A stretch of DNA of 64,000 nt from positions 21,416 to 85,415 of the forward strand of contig JALSJP010000010.1 in the NCBI GenBank assembly GCA_026989265.1, read 5' to 3'. Made by a program: the position numbers and the translations under genes. The stretch is from Micavibrio sp. Lineage in GTDB: Bacteria > Pseudomonadota > Alphaproteobacteria > Micavibrionales > Micavibrionaceae. Below, in pieces: positions 8,880-17,178 of this stretch (its first letter is position 1; each line of letters opens with the position of its first letter). A model generated the notes under the pieces. The model had not been told where the DNA came from. It searched no databases and was given only the letters and a program-made list of their open reading frames with translations.

Positions 8880-8894
8880 ACTATATCGCCTAAC

Positions 8895-9614
8895 CTACCT
8901 TTCTAACAAAACTTGATAGAAATAATATGTATTTGCACTTTGTGGGACTGAATTTCCCTCAAAACAACCGCTATATTGCCCATTAAGTGCAGCTAAGCCA
9001 GCATTATCTTCTAATCTTGCGCTGTAGCTGTAAGTGTCTTGGAACTTAACAACTGCGAAACTATCATCTTCTTGTGTCATATAATTATTAGCAGAAGAGA
9101 CATTTAAACGTTTGTTTATTTCTTTACATATTTCCAATGATATTTCTGGTAAAATTGCGATAAGATCAGAGCATGTATCAGAGTTACATTGCGTGCCAAT
9201 ATCATAGCCATCATTATCACCTGTAAATATCCAGTCCACACCGCCATTTGCATCGTCATTTGGTCTGATATATGAAAGCCCCCCGCCACTTGCATGGAAA
9301 ATCTTGCAATCATTCGTGGCAACTGGGCTATGCTCATATCCTGCCACTATATTATTCTCAAAGCTTATATCTGTATCTTCGCAGCCATTAGAGATACGCA
9401 TCATTTTAACCGCTTCGCTAAGGCTTTGTGCATATGTTAAAATTTCAGAAGCATAAATACCTGATTTCTCGCGCCCTATATCTGCGCTCCCGCGCATCAT
9501 TTTTGACACAACAAAAGACAAAGCAGCAAATAAAGCTACGGCTATTAAAATAATTACAAGGACATTACCTTTTTGTCTATCTTCATGTATCATAAGATCA
9601 CTGTAACATGACAT
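8895..9614 (-). CDS. Pilin-like single-pass membrane protein A
   Basis: The 239-residue protein has a short charged N-terminus, then KGNVLVIILIAVALFAALSF (about residues 15-34), a Gly followed by a long hydrophobic helix as in type IV pilin and pseudopilin N-termini. The helix continues into an amphipathic segment and a Cys-containing globular domain. It is paralogous to the protein at 55313-56032: both share (K/S)GNVL-x-IIL, a YASEL/YAQSL region, I-x-VLP (AILPEI / AVLPNV), and a C-terminal Y-x-F-x-VL-x-R. The glutamate at pilin position +5 is absent. The start could instead be the ATG seven codons downstream. The function is unknown. Confidence 0.7.
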   Translation of the reverse strand: MSCYSDLMIHEDRQKGNVLVIILIAVALFAALSFVVSKMMRGSADIGREKSGIYASEILTYAQSLSEAVKMMRISNGCEDTDISFENNIVAGYEHSPVATNDCKIFHASGGGLSYIRPNDDANGGVDWIFTGDNDGYDIGTQCNSDTCSDLIAILPEISLEICKEINKRLNVSSANNYMTQEDDSFAVVKFQDTYSYSARLEDNAGLAALNGQYSGCFEGNSVPQSANTYYFYQVLLER

Positions 9615-9644
9615 TAAAATATTTCTAGGCTCAGGATTAATAAA

Positions 9645-10496
9645 ATGAACAATATAAATATTCTAATTGCTGAAGATAATGAGATCAGTCGCGAATTAAT
9701 AAGCACTATCCTTAAAACTCAAGGATATAATATTATTCCTGCCTCTGATGGTGATGAAGCAATAGACGTTGTGTCCTGTAATATTATTGATATGGCCATT
9801 GTTGATCTAAATATGCTGCCAAAGGGCGGTTTTGAGTTCATAAGACACCTTGTTGTAAACTCCATCAAAATTCCTGTTATTATCATAACATCTGATAATT
9901 CCAGTGACGTGCTTATGCGCGCAAATGAATTAGGGGTGGAGCGATTATTACAAAAGCCTGTTGATCCAGATAAATTAATAAATGTTGTGCAGCATATTTT
10001 AAAACGATACGGACACAATCTTAATGCAATTGCCGTGCAGAGATACGAAACGAGCTATGCTCCAAGTCAACTAATGCAGCGCGCAATAGAGCTTGCAGAG
10101 CGAAACGTCAAGAGCCGTAAAGGCGGGCCATTTGGTGCAGTTATTGCTAATAATGATGGTGAAGTATTGGGCGAGGGAGCAAATGGTATTGCCTCACGCA
10201 TTGACCCTACCGCGCATGCTGAAATAATGGCAATAAGGCAAGCCGCCGAAAAATTAGGTTGCCCGGATTTATCTGAATGCACTCTTTATTGCTCTAGCGA
10301 GCCTACAATGATGGGCAAAGCACTTATCACAAGCGTTGGCATTACTAAGGTTTATTATGGGCTAAGTCATGCGGAAATAAATAACCTTCGCACCGAACAT
10401 AAGCATAAAGAAACTGAATATATTCAACTAGGTCATGAACATGCCGTAACTATGTTTAAACGCTGGGAAGCTATGGATGAAAAATTGAAATATTAG
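9645..10496 (+). CDS. Response-regulator receiver fused to a deaminase-fold domain lacking its zinc cysteines
   Basis: The 283-residue protein has two domains. Residues 1-122 are a complete receiver domain with the acidic pair E10/D11, phosphoacceptor D54, T82 and K104. Residues about 138-283 match the guanine/cytidine-deaminase fold (COG0590): GGPFGAVI and HAEI (H191, E193), ending in VYYG and a RWEAM-type tail as in guanine deaminases. The second zinc motif, normally EPCPMC, reads EPTMMG, so both cysteine ligands are replaced (T221, G224) with no insertion or deletion. The domain is therefore probably not a conventional zinc deaminase; it may bind a ligand or partner under phosphorelay control. 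A RidA gene lies convergent to it. Confidence 0.85.
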   Translation: MNNINILIAEDNEISRELISTILKTQGYNIIPASDGDEAIDVVSCNIIDMAIVDLNMLPKGGFEFIRHLVVNSIKIPVIIITSDNSSDVLMRANELGVERLLQKPVDPDKLINVVQHILKRYGHNLNAIAVQRYETSYAPSQLMQRAIELAERNVKSRKGGPFGAVIANNDGEVLGEGANGIASRIDPTAHAEIMAIRQAAEKLGCPDLSECTLYCSSEPTMMGKALITSVGITKVYYGLSHAEINNLRTEHKHKETEYIQLGHEHAVTMFKRWEAMDEKLKY

Positions 10497-10954
10497 GTGA
10501 GCTCAAATATTGCATCAATCTCAACGGCAACTCCAAGCGGTAGAGCGGGAGCACCAACGGCAAACCTCGCATGTTTGCCTGCCGCTCCCATAACATCTGC
10601 AATTAAATTGGACGCGCCGTTAATTACCAAAGGATGATCGGTAAAATCAGGAGTGCAACAAACGAATCCACCTAATTTTATGCATCGCGCAACTTTCGAC
10701 CAATCACCGCCTACAGCATCATTAACTTGAGCTAATATATTAAGTGCGCACGCTTTTGCTGCATTTACGCCTTGTTCCACGCTTAGATCGTCGCCAACTC
10801 GCCCCATATGCATTTTTTCACCATTAAGAAATGGTATTTGTCCCGATACAAAAATTGACTTGCCAGAAATCACATATGGCACATAATTAGCAGCAGGAGC
10901 AGCCACTTTCGGCAGCTCTAAACCAAGATTTTGAAGTTTTGTTTGAATATTCAT
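10493..10954 (-). CDS. RidA/YjgF-family reactive imine/enamine deaminase
   Basis: RidA proteins hydrolyse reactive 2-aminoacrylate-type enamines. The product starting at MNIQTKLQ has 153 residues, the length of the longer RidA subgroup, and contains PVAAPAANYVPYV-like and SGQIPF motifs. The 3' half has the ARFAVG-x2-ALPLG-x-AVEIDAIFEL ending typical of the family, although the usual Arg of the RidA active site is not placed in the standard R-x4-V form. I chose the ATG at 10954 because AGAGGA lies just upstream. The longer reading to 11062 would add a hydrophobic leader unlike the family. The 3' end overlaps that of the REC-deaminase gene by 4 bases. Confidence 0.88.
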   Translation of the reverse strand: MNIQTKLQNLGLELPKVAAPAANYVPYVISGKSIFVSGQIPFLNGEKMHMGRVGDDLSVEQGVNAAKACALNILAQVNDAVGGDWSKVARCIKLGGFVCCTPDFTDHPLVINGASNLIADVMGAAGKHARFAVGAPALPLGVAVEIDAIFELT

Positions 10955-11033
10955 GTTTTTTCCTCTTTTAGATCGGTGAAATCCCTGCCATAATCGCAGT
11001 GGAATTATAATTAGCAACAAGAAAATAAAAATT

Positions 11034-11429
11034 ATGGGATTATTTAGTTTTTTAGGCATCATGTCGCCTGCTCATATTTCACTATTTACCCTTAAATCGC
11101 GCGGTAAAAGAATCGGCACGGATCAGCTTGGTAATAAATATTATGAAGCCGCGCCAATCAAGGGATATAAGCGCAATCGCAGATGGGTGATTTATAAAGC
11201 CGCGCCAGAGGCAAGCAATGTCCCGCCTGAATGGCATGGTTGGCTGCATCATCAAAGCGATGTAGTGCCAAGTGAGGATGGCTTATCATATCGCAAAGCA
11301 TGGCAAAAGCCGCATAAACCAAATATGACAGGCACAAATCAAGCATATCGCCCATCTGGTCATATATTAGCAGGCGGCAAGCGCGAAAAAGCAACTGGTG
11401 ATTACGAGCCGTGGGTACCGCCAAAATAG
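11034..11429 (+). CDS. NADH:ubiquinone oxidoreductase accessory subunit NDUFA12 family
   Basis: NDUFA12 (B17.2) is a complex I accessory subunit shared by mitochondria and alphaproteobacteria. The 131-residue protein has the family features RIGTDQLGNKYYE (about residues 28-40), a RRWVIYK segment, PPEWHGWLHH (about 64-73), and YRPSGHILAGGKR ... GDYEPWVP at the C-terminus. It is followed by mlaD and a DUF2155 gene, a grouping seen in many alphaproteobacteria. A second in-frame ATG at 11061 is possible but would shorten the N-terminus. Confidence 0.93.
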   Translation: MGLFSFLGIMSPAHISLFTLKSRGKRIGTDQLGNKYYEAAPIKGYKRNRRWVIYKAAPEASNVPPEWHGWLHHQSDVVPSEDGLSYRKAWQKPHKPNMTGTNQAYRPSGHILAGGKREKATGDYEPWVPPK

Positions 11430-11494
11430 TTGGCCTCGCCCCATAATTCATGTTACCCATATAATATATAAATTAGAGAGCAAAGAATCATAAA

Positions 11495-11950
11495 ATGAAA
11501 CGCAGCATTGCAGAAACAATATTAGGAGCGATTGTAATTATCGCAGCAGGATTATTCTTAACCTACAGCATGAAAAATGCTGATATCGGGTCATCAAATG
11601 GCTATATGGTTACTGCTAATTTCTCAAATATTGGTGGCCTCAAAATCGGTGATGATGTTCAGATAAGCGGCGTTAAAATAGGCTCTATCATTGATATAGA
11701 GCTTATGCCTGAAATATATTTAGCAAAAGTTAGCATGGGCATTCGCAATCAATATAAAATCCCAACAGATACCGCCGCTTTAATAAGCAGTGAGGGGCTT
11801 ATGGGCGGGCTTAACATGTCGCTAGAACCGGGCGCGGATGAAGAATTTATAGAAGATGGCGGCGCAATACAATATACGCAAGCCCCACAAAACCTTGAGC
11901 AATTACTCGGTCAATTCATATTTAGCATGCAAGATGATAAAGAAGAATAA
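11495..11950 (+). CDS. mlaD: MlaD-type phospholipid-binding MCE protein
   Basis: MlaD is the inner-membrane-anchored periplasmic hexamer of the Mla pathway, which moves phospholipids between envelope membranes. The 151-residue protein has one N-terminal membrane anchor (about residues 7-24) and a single MCE domain: TANFSNIGGLKIGDDVQISGVKIG, then the ISSEGLMGG-x-N-x-SLEPG motif. The length is normal for MlaD. No mlaE or mlaF is in this window, so the permease and ATPase must lie elsewhere. The 3' end overlaps the next gene. Confidence 0.93.
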   Translation: MKRSIAETILGAIVIIAAGLFLTYSMKNADIGSSNGYMVTANFSNIGGLKIGDDVQISGVKIGSIIDIELMPEIYLAKVSMGIRNQYKIPTDTAALISSEGLMGGLNMSLEPGADEEFIEDGGAIQYTQAPQNLEQLLGQFIFSMQDDKEE

Positions 11951-12374
11951 TATATTTAATATTCTGATTTTTTGCCTTACTATTTTTATGGTTGCGGGGG
12001 TGATGAATGATGCATATTCAAGAGAAATGAGCGAATATCCGCGCGTAAAGCTGCAATCTCTTGATAAAGTAACTGCGCATACCATGACATTCGAAGCAAA
12101 TATCGGCGACACTCTAAAATTTGGCCCTCTTTATATGACGGTTAAATCATGCCAAAAATCCTCCCCTATTGATGAGCCTGAATCGGCGGCTTTTATACAA
12201 GTATGGGAAGCCGATGAAAATAAAGATGATGAATCTAAATGGGTATTTAGCGGCTGGATGTTTTCCTCATCCCCAAGCCTATCACCTATGGATCACCCTA
12301 TTTATGATGTTTGGGTTTTAGATTGTCTTGAAGGAGATAAAGAGGATTTAAAAAATAACGAGGGCGGCGAGTAA
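11934..12374 (+). CDS. DUF2155-family secreted protein
   Basis: Read from the ATG at 11934, the protein has 146 residues with a signal peptide (MIKKNNIFNILIFCLTIFMV...). This start overlaps the end of mlaD by 17 bases and gives a proper N-terminus, unlike the longer open frame. The body matches DUF2155: MTFEANIGDTLKFGPL, two cysteines (KSCQKSSP and VLDCLEG), a SAAFIQVWE strand and the F-SGWMFSSSPSLSPMDHP-x-YDVW motif. The family usually sits beside NDUFA12 and mlaD, as here; its function is unknown. Confidence 0.88.
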   Translation: MIKKNNIFNILIFCLTIFMVAGVMNDAYSREMSEYPRVKLQSLDKVTAHTMTFEANIGDTLKFGPLYMTVKSCQKSSPIDEPESAAFIQVWEADENKDDESKWVFSGWMFSSSPSLSPMDHPIYDVWVLDCLEGDKEDLKNNEGGE

Positions 12375-13774
12375 TGTCTGAGGTTAATTCAAATGACTTA
12401 ACAGAAATAAATGGCGCAGATGATGTGTTCGCGCTTTATGATGGCGTAGGCAATAATAGTAAGGCTGGAATAGAGGTGGAGCTATCCTTCTTTGACCCAT
12501 CAAAGCCAGATAGCCCCGTTATGGATTTACAGCAAAACACACAGCTTAAAAATGTTGTGGATAGTGACTGGCTGCATAATGAGCCAACCAGTGAATTATT
12601 AGAAGTCGCAAGCATAGCCGCGCCTTTTTCACAAATGAAGGGCGTGCTTAAAGATACGAACGATAAGATAAAAATACTGGCTGATGCGGCATCTAAATTG
12701 GGGCTTAAGCGCTCATATTTTCAAGAGCTTCCAGACAAAACTGCCAGTGAATTGCTGTCTCGAATTGTAGATATTGATCGCTATAAAATAATGTATGCCC
12801 CATATCGCGCAGATATGAAAAAATGCGTGGAGTATTTTGCAGTTTGTAAGTCTAATCAAGTATCTATTAGCCCAAAAACAAGCGATCATATGCTGGAAAA
12901 TATCCGCAGGCTCTATCTTCTTGCGCCGTTTTTATTCCTGCTAACAGATAATAGCGCTGGGTTTAGCGAGGGCAAGCCATTCAAAAATCATATAGGCATG
13001 TCCATGCGCCATGATGGGTTAGCAAATTGGCGCGGTGGAGGTCTGCCCCCTTATTTGTTTACAGCTAAATCAGGTGCAGAATTTATAGAAAACCATATTA
13101 ATAATGTAATGAATAACCCTTTATTTATGTATTATGATAGAGACGGCAAGCTAACGGGCGTTCCTTCGGGTGATAATAGTGTGACTTTTAACAGCTTAAA
13201 ATCGCGAGGGCTTAATATTTCTAGCAATTACTATTTAGCGCAAAGCACAATATGGCCAGATGTTAAGATTGCAACGCTTAAAGATAATGATGGAACTGTG
13301 AGCGGTCATAGATACGAAGCTCGCATGTTTGGCGTTGGAATGCATCAACATCAAAGCGCATTTATAATAACTTCGGCGCTTGCATTTCATCGTGACTTTG
13401 CCGCGCAAATAGATGAATTGCTCGCGCGCTATGGGTTTGTCGGTGATAACTGTTATGAGCTACTCCAAAAATCATACAAAAATGCACGAGAGCATGACGG
13501 TAAGTTCTTTGATATTGCTTATGGCACGGGAATAATGGCTGAATTTGCAAAAGAATTTGCTGATCTGATTGAAAATATTGCAAGTGATATTGATATGAGC
13601 CATGAAATGCGTCCTATTCTTGATATCTGCCGCAGCGGATATACCGATGGCAAAGTAAACCGAATATTATTCCCTAATCTAAGCGATGTTACAAATTTCC
13701 AAAAGACTTACGATAGCGGGGTTTTTGAAAACCCCAATATTTGCGCATATATGTTATTTGCTGATAAATTATGA
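12374..13774 (+). CDS. Glutamate-cysteine-ligase-like (GCS2-type) protein
   Basis: The 466-residue protein begins its fold with GIEVELSFFD (about residues 32-41), an E-x-E metal-binding pattern typical of carboxylate-amine ligases. It later has HIGMSMRHDGLANWRGGG and GHRYEARMFGVGMHQHQSAF, the latter resembling the R-x-E-x-R active-site strand of GCS2-type enzymes. The start overlaps the DUF2155 stop by one base and holA follows after 13 bases, so it sits in this operon. The substrate cannot be told from sequence; glutathione or another gamma-glutamyl product is possible. Confidence 0.5.
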   Translation: MSEVNSNDLTEINGADDVFALYDGVGNNSKAGIEVELSFFDPSKPDSPVMDLQQNTQLKNVVDSDWLHNEPTSELLEVASIAAPFSQMKGVLKDTNDKIKILADAASKLGLKRSYFQELPDKTASELLSRIVDIDRYKIMYAPYRADMKKCVEYFAVCKSNQVSISPKTSDHMLENIRRLYLLAPFLFLLTDNSAGFSEGKPFKNHIGMSMRHDGLANWRGGGLPPYLFTAKSGAEFIENHINNVMNNPLFMYYDRDGKLTGVPSGDNSVTFNSLKSRGLNISSNYYLAQSTIWPDVKIATLKDNDGTVSGHRYEARMFGVGMHQHQSAFIITSALAFHRDFAAQIDELLARYGFVGDNCYELLQKSYKNAREHDGKFFDIAYGTGIMAEFAKEFADLIENIASDIDMSHEMRPILDICRSGYTDGKVNRILFPNLSDVTNFQKTYDSGVFENPNICAYMLFADKL

Positions 13775-13787
13775 TTAGGGTAAATAA

Positions 13788-14810
13788 ATGAAAATACAAT
13801 TTCGTCAGCTTGAAGGATTTATCAAATCACCCGATAAGGCGTCGCGTGTTATCCTTGTTTATGGCCCTGATAGCGGGCTTGCTAGTGAGCGATGCGACAT
13901 TATCGGCAAAACAATCGTTGAGGATTTGAACGATCCTTTTAACGTTGCTGCGCTATCTCTTTCTACATTAATAGATGATCCTGCCCGTCTTATGGATGAG
14001 GCTAATGCAATGTCAATGATGGGGGGGCAGCGCCTTATAAAGATTAATGATGGCGGCGATAAACTCACTGTTCTTTTAAAATCATATCTTGAAAACCCTA
14101 GCGAATCATCACTTGTCCTTATAAAAGCAGGTGAGCTAAGCCCGCGATCATCATTGCGCAAGCTTTGTGAAGGCGCAAAAAATGCGGCGGCGATTCCTTG
14201 TTATGTTGAGGATGAGCGCGATGTCTCTCGCTTTATTAGAGATAGCTTGCAACTTGAGAATATGAGAGCCGATAATGACGCGGTTATGTGGCTTGCTGCT
14301 AATATATCGGGCGATCGCCGTAAGGTGCGCTCAGAGCTTGAAAAGCTCATAATTTATAAGGGAGATGAAGCAAGCCCCATATCTATAGATGATGCCATGG
14401 CTGCTTGCGGAGCTTTGGGAGCGCAAGGCTTTGATGATCTTGTATATAATGTCGGAGGACGGAGTAGCGCGAAAGCTTTAAAAGCATATGCAACTCTAAC
14501 GGCAGAAGGCACAGTCTTTATTGCAATATTACGGGCATTGCAAAATCACTTTCGCAGGCTTCATATGTGCAAATCATATATGATAGATGGCATGGACATA
14601 GATAGCGCGATGAAAAAACTATCACCGCCTGTTTTTTTCAAACAAGCACCAATGTTTAAGTCCCAAATAAATAGCTGGTCATTACCTGTGCTTAATCAGG
14701 TTTTGGGCAAGCTAACCGATATTGAGGTGCAATGTAAACAAACAGGAATGCCCGCGGAAATACTCTGCTCTCAAGCTATATTAGCAATCAGTAAAATTAG
14801 AGCTACTTAA
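13788..14810 (+). CDS. holA: DNA polymerase III subunit delta
   Basis: HolA opens the beta clamp within the clamp loader. The 340-residue length and order are typical: an N-terminal domain starting FRQLEGFI ... VILVYGPDSGLASERCD (a degenerate P-loop region), the DPARLMDEANAMSMMGGQRLIKI strand-turn, a LLSYLENPSESSLVLI-like segment, and the C-terminal collar helices (IAILRALQNHFRRL, PVFFKQAP). The 3' end overlaps the convergent rsmB by 8 bases. Confidence 0.92.
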   Translation: MKIQFRQLEGFIKSPDKASRVILVYGPDSGLASERCDIIGKTIVEDLNDPFNVAALSLSTLIDDPARLMDEANAMSMMGGQRLIKINDGGDKLTVLLKSYLENPSESSLVLIKAGELSPRSSLRKLCEGAKNAAAIPCYVEDERDVSRFIRDSLQLENMRADNDAVMWLAANISGDRRKVRSELEKLIIYKGDEASPISIDDAMAACGALGAQGFDDLVYNVGGRSSAKALKAYATLTAEGTVFIAILRALQNHFRRLHMCKSYMIDGMDIDSAMKKLSPPVFFKQAPMFKSQINSWSLPVLNQVLGKLTDIEVQCKQTGMPAEILCSQAILAISKIRAT

Positions 14811-16140
14811 CTCGCGTTAATCTTGATATGAAAAATCCGTCTAAACCGCCTTGTTCAGATAGATTGTAAGGCATAGCCCTTATATCGCCATTTTCATTGA
14901 TAAGCTCATTATAATTCCCGACTTCTTGCGGTGTAATGGCTATGCGTTCAAAATCAGGGTTAGAGCCTAGGAAATGCTCAATTTGACGTTCACCCTCATC
15001 TTTTTGCAATGAACAAGTGCAATAAATTAGCAAACCGCCAACACCAAGCATAGTGCCAGCGTGGCTTAATAATTTTTCTTGGATAGAGGCTAGTCTCTCA
15101 ATATCTTTTGGAGATTTAAGATATCCAGTATCAGGATGGCGGCGGATTGTACCAGTCGCCGAACATGGCGCGTCCAATAAAATACGTTGCGGCGGACTGC
15201 TCGGCTTCCATACGGATGCATCTGATATCTCTATATTGACGCGCTCTTTTAAATCCATGCGCTCGAGATTTTCCTCCAAACGCTTTAGCCGTACGGCAGA
15301 GCGATCAATAGCAGTTACATTTGCGCCCATAGAGGCAAGCTGCAATGTTTTTCCGCCCGGAGCTGCGCACATATCGATTACATCTTGATTTGAAACATCG
15401 CCAAAAAGCAAAGCAGGCAGGGCGGCGGCGGCATCTTGCACCCACCATTTCCCGCTATCAAAGCCTTCCATCTCGCGGATATTACCGCCAGATACGCGTC
15501 TCAACGTCCCTGTTGAGAGCCCATAAGCTTGTAGCTCACTGCCCCAATATGCGCGATCATTAACATCTTTTACGGTAATATCAAGCGGCGCTTCCCTCAT
15601 ATTGGCCTCGGCTATTTTAGCGGCGGTTGTTAGACCATAATCCTCAATCCATATTTTAAGCAGCCATTCAGGAGTGTTAAGCCTTCCCGCATCTTGATTA
15701 TCAATGCGCGATTTACCGCCTCGTATAAGCTTTCTTAAAATAGCGTTCACGAATCCCTTTTGCTTTACCATGCCCGATTGTTCGGCAAGGCGCACAGATG
15801 TATCAACGCTTGCGTGATCAGGAACAGCCATAAAGAAAATTTGAGTAACGCCAAGGCGCAAAATATTACGCACTACGGGAGTGCGGAGAGCTTCGGGGCG
15901 GCTTTGCGCTGAGTTAATTAAATCATCAATTTGCCCTAATCTGCGCAAAGTAGTAGTAAGCAGCATCCGAGTAAATGCCCGTTGGCGCTGCGGCAGTGCA
16001 GCAAATTCTTCAGAGCTATCAAGTGTGACATCCAGAGCATTCTTACGATCAAGCACATTATAAAGCATATCCAGTGCAATTTTTCTTGCTGCTAAAATAT
16101 CTTCTTCATTCGATATTCCTTCATTTTCTGATAAATTCAT
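14803..16140 (-). CDS. rsmB: 16S rRNA (cytosine-967-C5)-methyltransferase RsmB
   Basis: RsmB methylates C967 of 16S rRNA. The 445-residue protein has an N-terminal NusB-like RNA-binding domain (about residues 14-140) and a Rossmann methyltransferase domain with AAPGGKTLQLA (SAM binding), the LLDAPCSATGTIRRHPD motif IV and the YCTCSLQKDEGE motif VI. The two catalytic cysteines in DAPCS and CTCS are both present. It is divergent from the SDHAF4 micro-gene. Confidence 0.95.
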   Translation of the reverse strand: MNLSENEGISNEEDILAARKIALDMLYNVLDRKNALDVTLDSSEEFAALPQRQRAFTRMLLTTTLRRLGQIDDLINSAQSRPEALRTPVVRNILRLGVTQIFFMAVPDHASVDTSVRLAEQSGMVKQKGFVNAILRKLIRGGKSRIDNQDAGRLNTPEWLLKIWIEDYGLTTAAKIAEANMREAPLDITVKDVNDRAYWGSELQAYGLSTGTLRRVSGGNIREMEGFDSGKWWVQDAAAALPALLFGDVSNQDVIDMCAAPGGKTLQLASMGANVTAIDRSAVRLKRLEENLERMDLKERVNIEISDASVWKPSSPPQRILLDAPCSATGTIRRHPDTGYLKSPKDIERLASIQEKLLSHAGTMLGVGGLLIYCTCSLQKDEGERQIEHFLGSNPDFERIAITPQEVGNYNELINENGDIRAMPYNLSEQGGLDGFFISRLTRVK

Positions 16141-16166
16141 TGCTCAATCAATCTCTTTTGCCCATA

Positions 16167-16295
16167 ATGTTATATATGGATACAGAAGATAATTCAGAAA
16201 AACCAGCAGAAAAAGAAATTGGGGGCTTTGAAAACAAGCTAGAGCCAACTCGTTATGGTGATTGGGAAGTAAATGGACGCTGTTCAGATTTTTAA
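16167..16295 (+). CDS. DUF1674 / SDHAF4-like succinate dehydrogenase assembly factor (micro-gene)
   Basis: This 42-residue protein is easily missed. The C-terminal GGFENKLEPTRYGDWEVNGR (then CSDF) is the diagnostic DUF1674 motif, shared with mitochondrial SDHAF4, which helps the flavinated SdhA subunit assemble into complex II. Either the ATG at 16167 or the one at 16176 may start it; both exclude the hydrophobic upstream reading that overlaps rsmB antisense. It overlaps the next gene by 23 bases. Confidence 0.85.
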   Translation: MLYMDTEDNSEKPAEKEIGGFENKLEPTRYGDWEVNGRCSDF

Positions 16296-17178
16296 AATAA
16301 ATAAAATATTGTTTTATTTAGTTGCATTTGTGTGCTTATCTTTTGCAAATATTGCTAATGCAAAGCCAGACTCTCCAATTATTATTGAATTTTTTGGCAA
16401 AAATAACTGTAGTTCTGATACAGTTATTCAAGAAAATTTACAAAAAATAGCTCAAACCCAAAATAATGTTCATATTATAAATTGCAGAACGCGTAGTGAT
16501 GGCGCAAAAGAGTCTAAAACATTCACAATGAAATTTTGCACAGATCGCCGTAAATTATATGATAAAAAATTTGGAACATTTAGCTTTAAATATCCTGCTT
16601 TTATAGTTGTAAATGGACGCTGGGATGCTAACTATAAGGATTTAATGTCTGCTATAAAGCTTGGTCGCGGTGATGATGTTAAACCTATATCAGTGAATAT
16701 TCATAATAATGTCATTGATATTTCTATTCCTGAAATAAAATCTGATAAAGGATATGGTGAAATACTGCTTTATACTTATGTGCCAACAATGGATGAAAAA
16801 GCGATATTCGTTGATTCAGATGTTTCTTTTACAGATAAAATGAAAGAAAAAATAAATAAAAATATGAGCGTTCCCTTCGTTACAAAAGCGCGAACCTCTC
16901 CATTTTATTTCCGTCCTATACTTGCAACAGAAAGAATTGGCAAATGGAATGGTCAGAAAATGGATTTAACATTTTCCCTGAACAATATCACGAGTTTAAG
17001 CGGGGCTAGCTACTCTAATCTTAGCTATATTGTTGTATTACATGAAGGCAGCGATATAGGCAATGTCCTTGCAGTTGGTGAGTATATGTCATTGAAAGAG
17101 TTCAATAATACTCTTCCCCATAGCAATCCTGTGGAAGTGAAATTCATCACCCCTGACCCTAGAGATTTAGTTCAATAA
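16273..17178 (+). CDS. DUF1223-family secreted protein with thioredoxin-like fold
   Basis: The 301-residue protein has a signal peptide (about residues 8-30, ending IANAKP) and the DUF1223 start PIIIEFFGKNNCSSD, where many family members have a C-x2-C pair and this one keeps a single Cys. The FCTDRRKLYDKKFGTFSFKYPAFIVVNGRWDANYKD segment (about residues 94-129) and the later beta-rich half are also typical. The start is inside the end of the SDHAF4 gene, so the two are translationally linked. The family function is not established. Confidence 0.82.
   Translation: MDAVQIFKINKILFYLVAFVCLSFANIANAKPDSPIIIEFFGKNNCSSDTVIQENLQKIAQTQNNVHIINCRTRSDGAKESKTFTMKFCTDRRKLYDKKFGTFSFKYPAFIVVNGRWDANYKDLMSAIKLGRGDDVKPISVNIHNNVIDISIPEIKSDKGYGEILLYTYVPTMDEKAIFVDSDVSFTDKMKEKINKNMSVPFVTKARTSPFYFRPILATERIGKWNGQKMDLTFSLNNITSLSGASYSNLSYIVVLHEGSDIGNVLAVGEYMSLKEFNNTLPHSNPVEVKFITPDPRDLVQ

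Noticed and set aside
1..9614. Integrative conjugative element boundary around the type IVB genes
   Set aside because: No integrase, relaxase, att-like repeat or tRNA is seen here, so no element can be drawn.
10250..10340. Frameshift or pseudogene in the deaminase part of the REC fusion
   Set aside because: The reading frame and spacing match intact deaminases on both sides of EPTMMG; only residues differ, so it is substitution.
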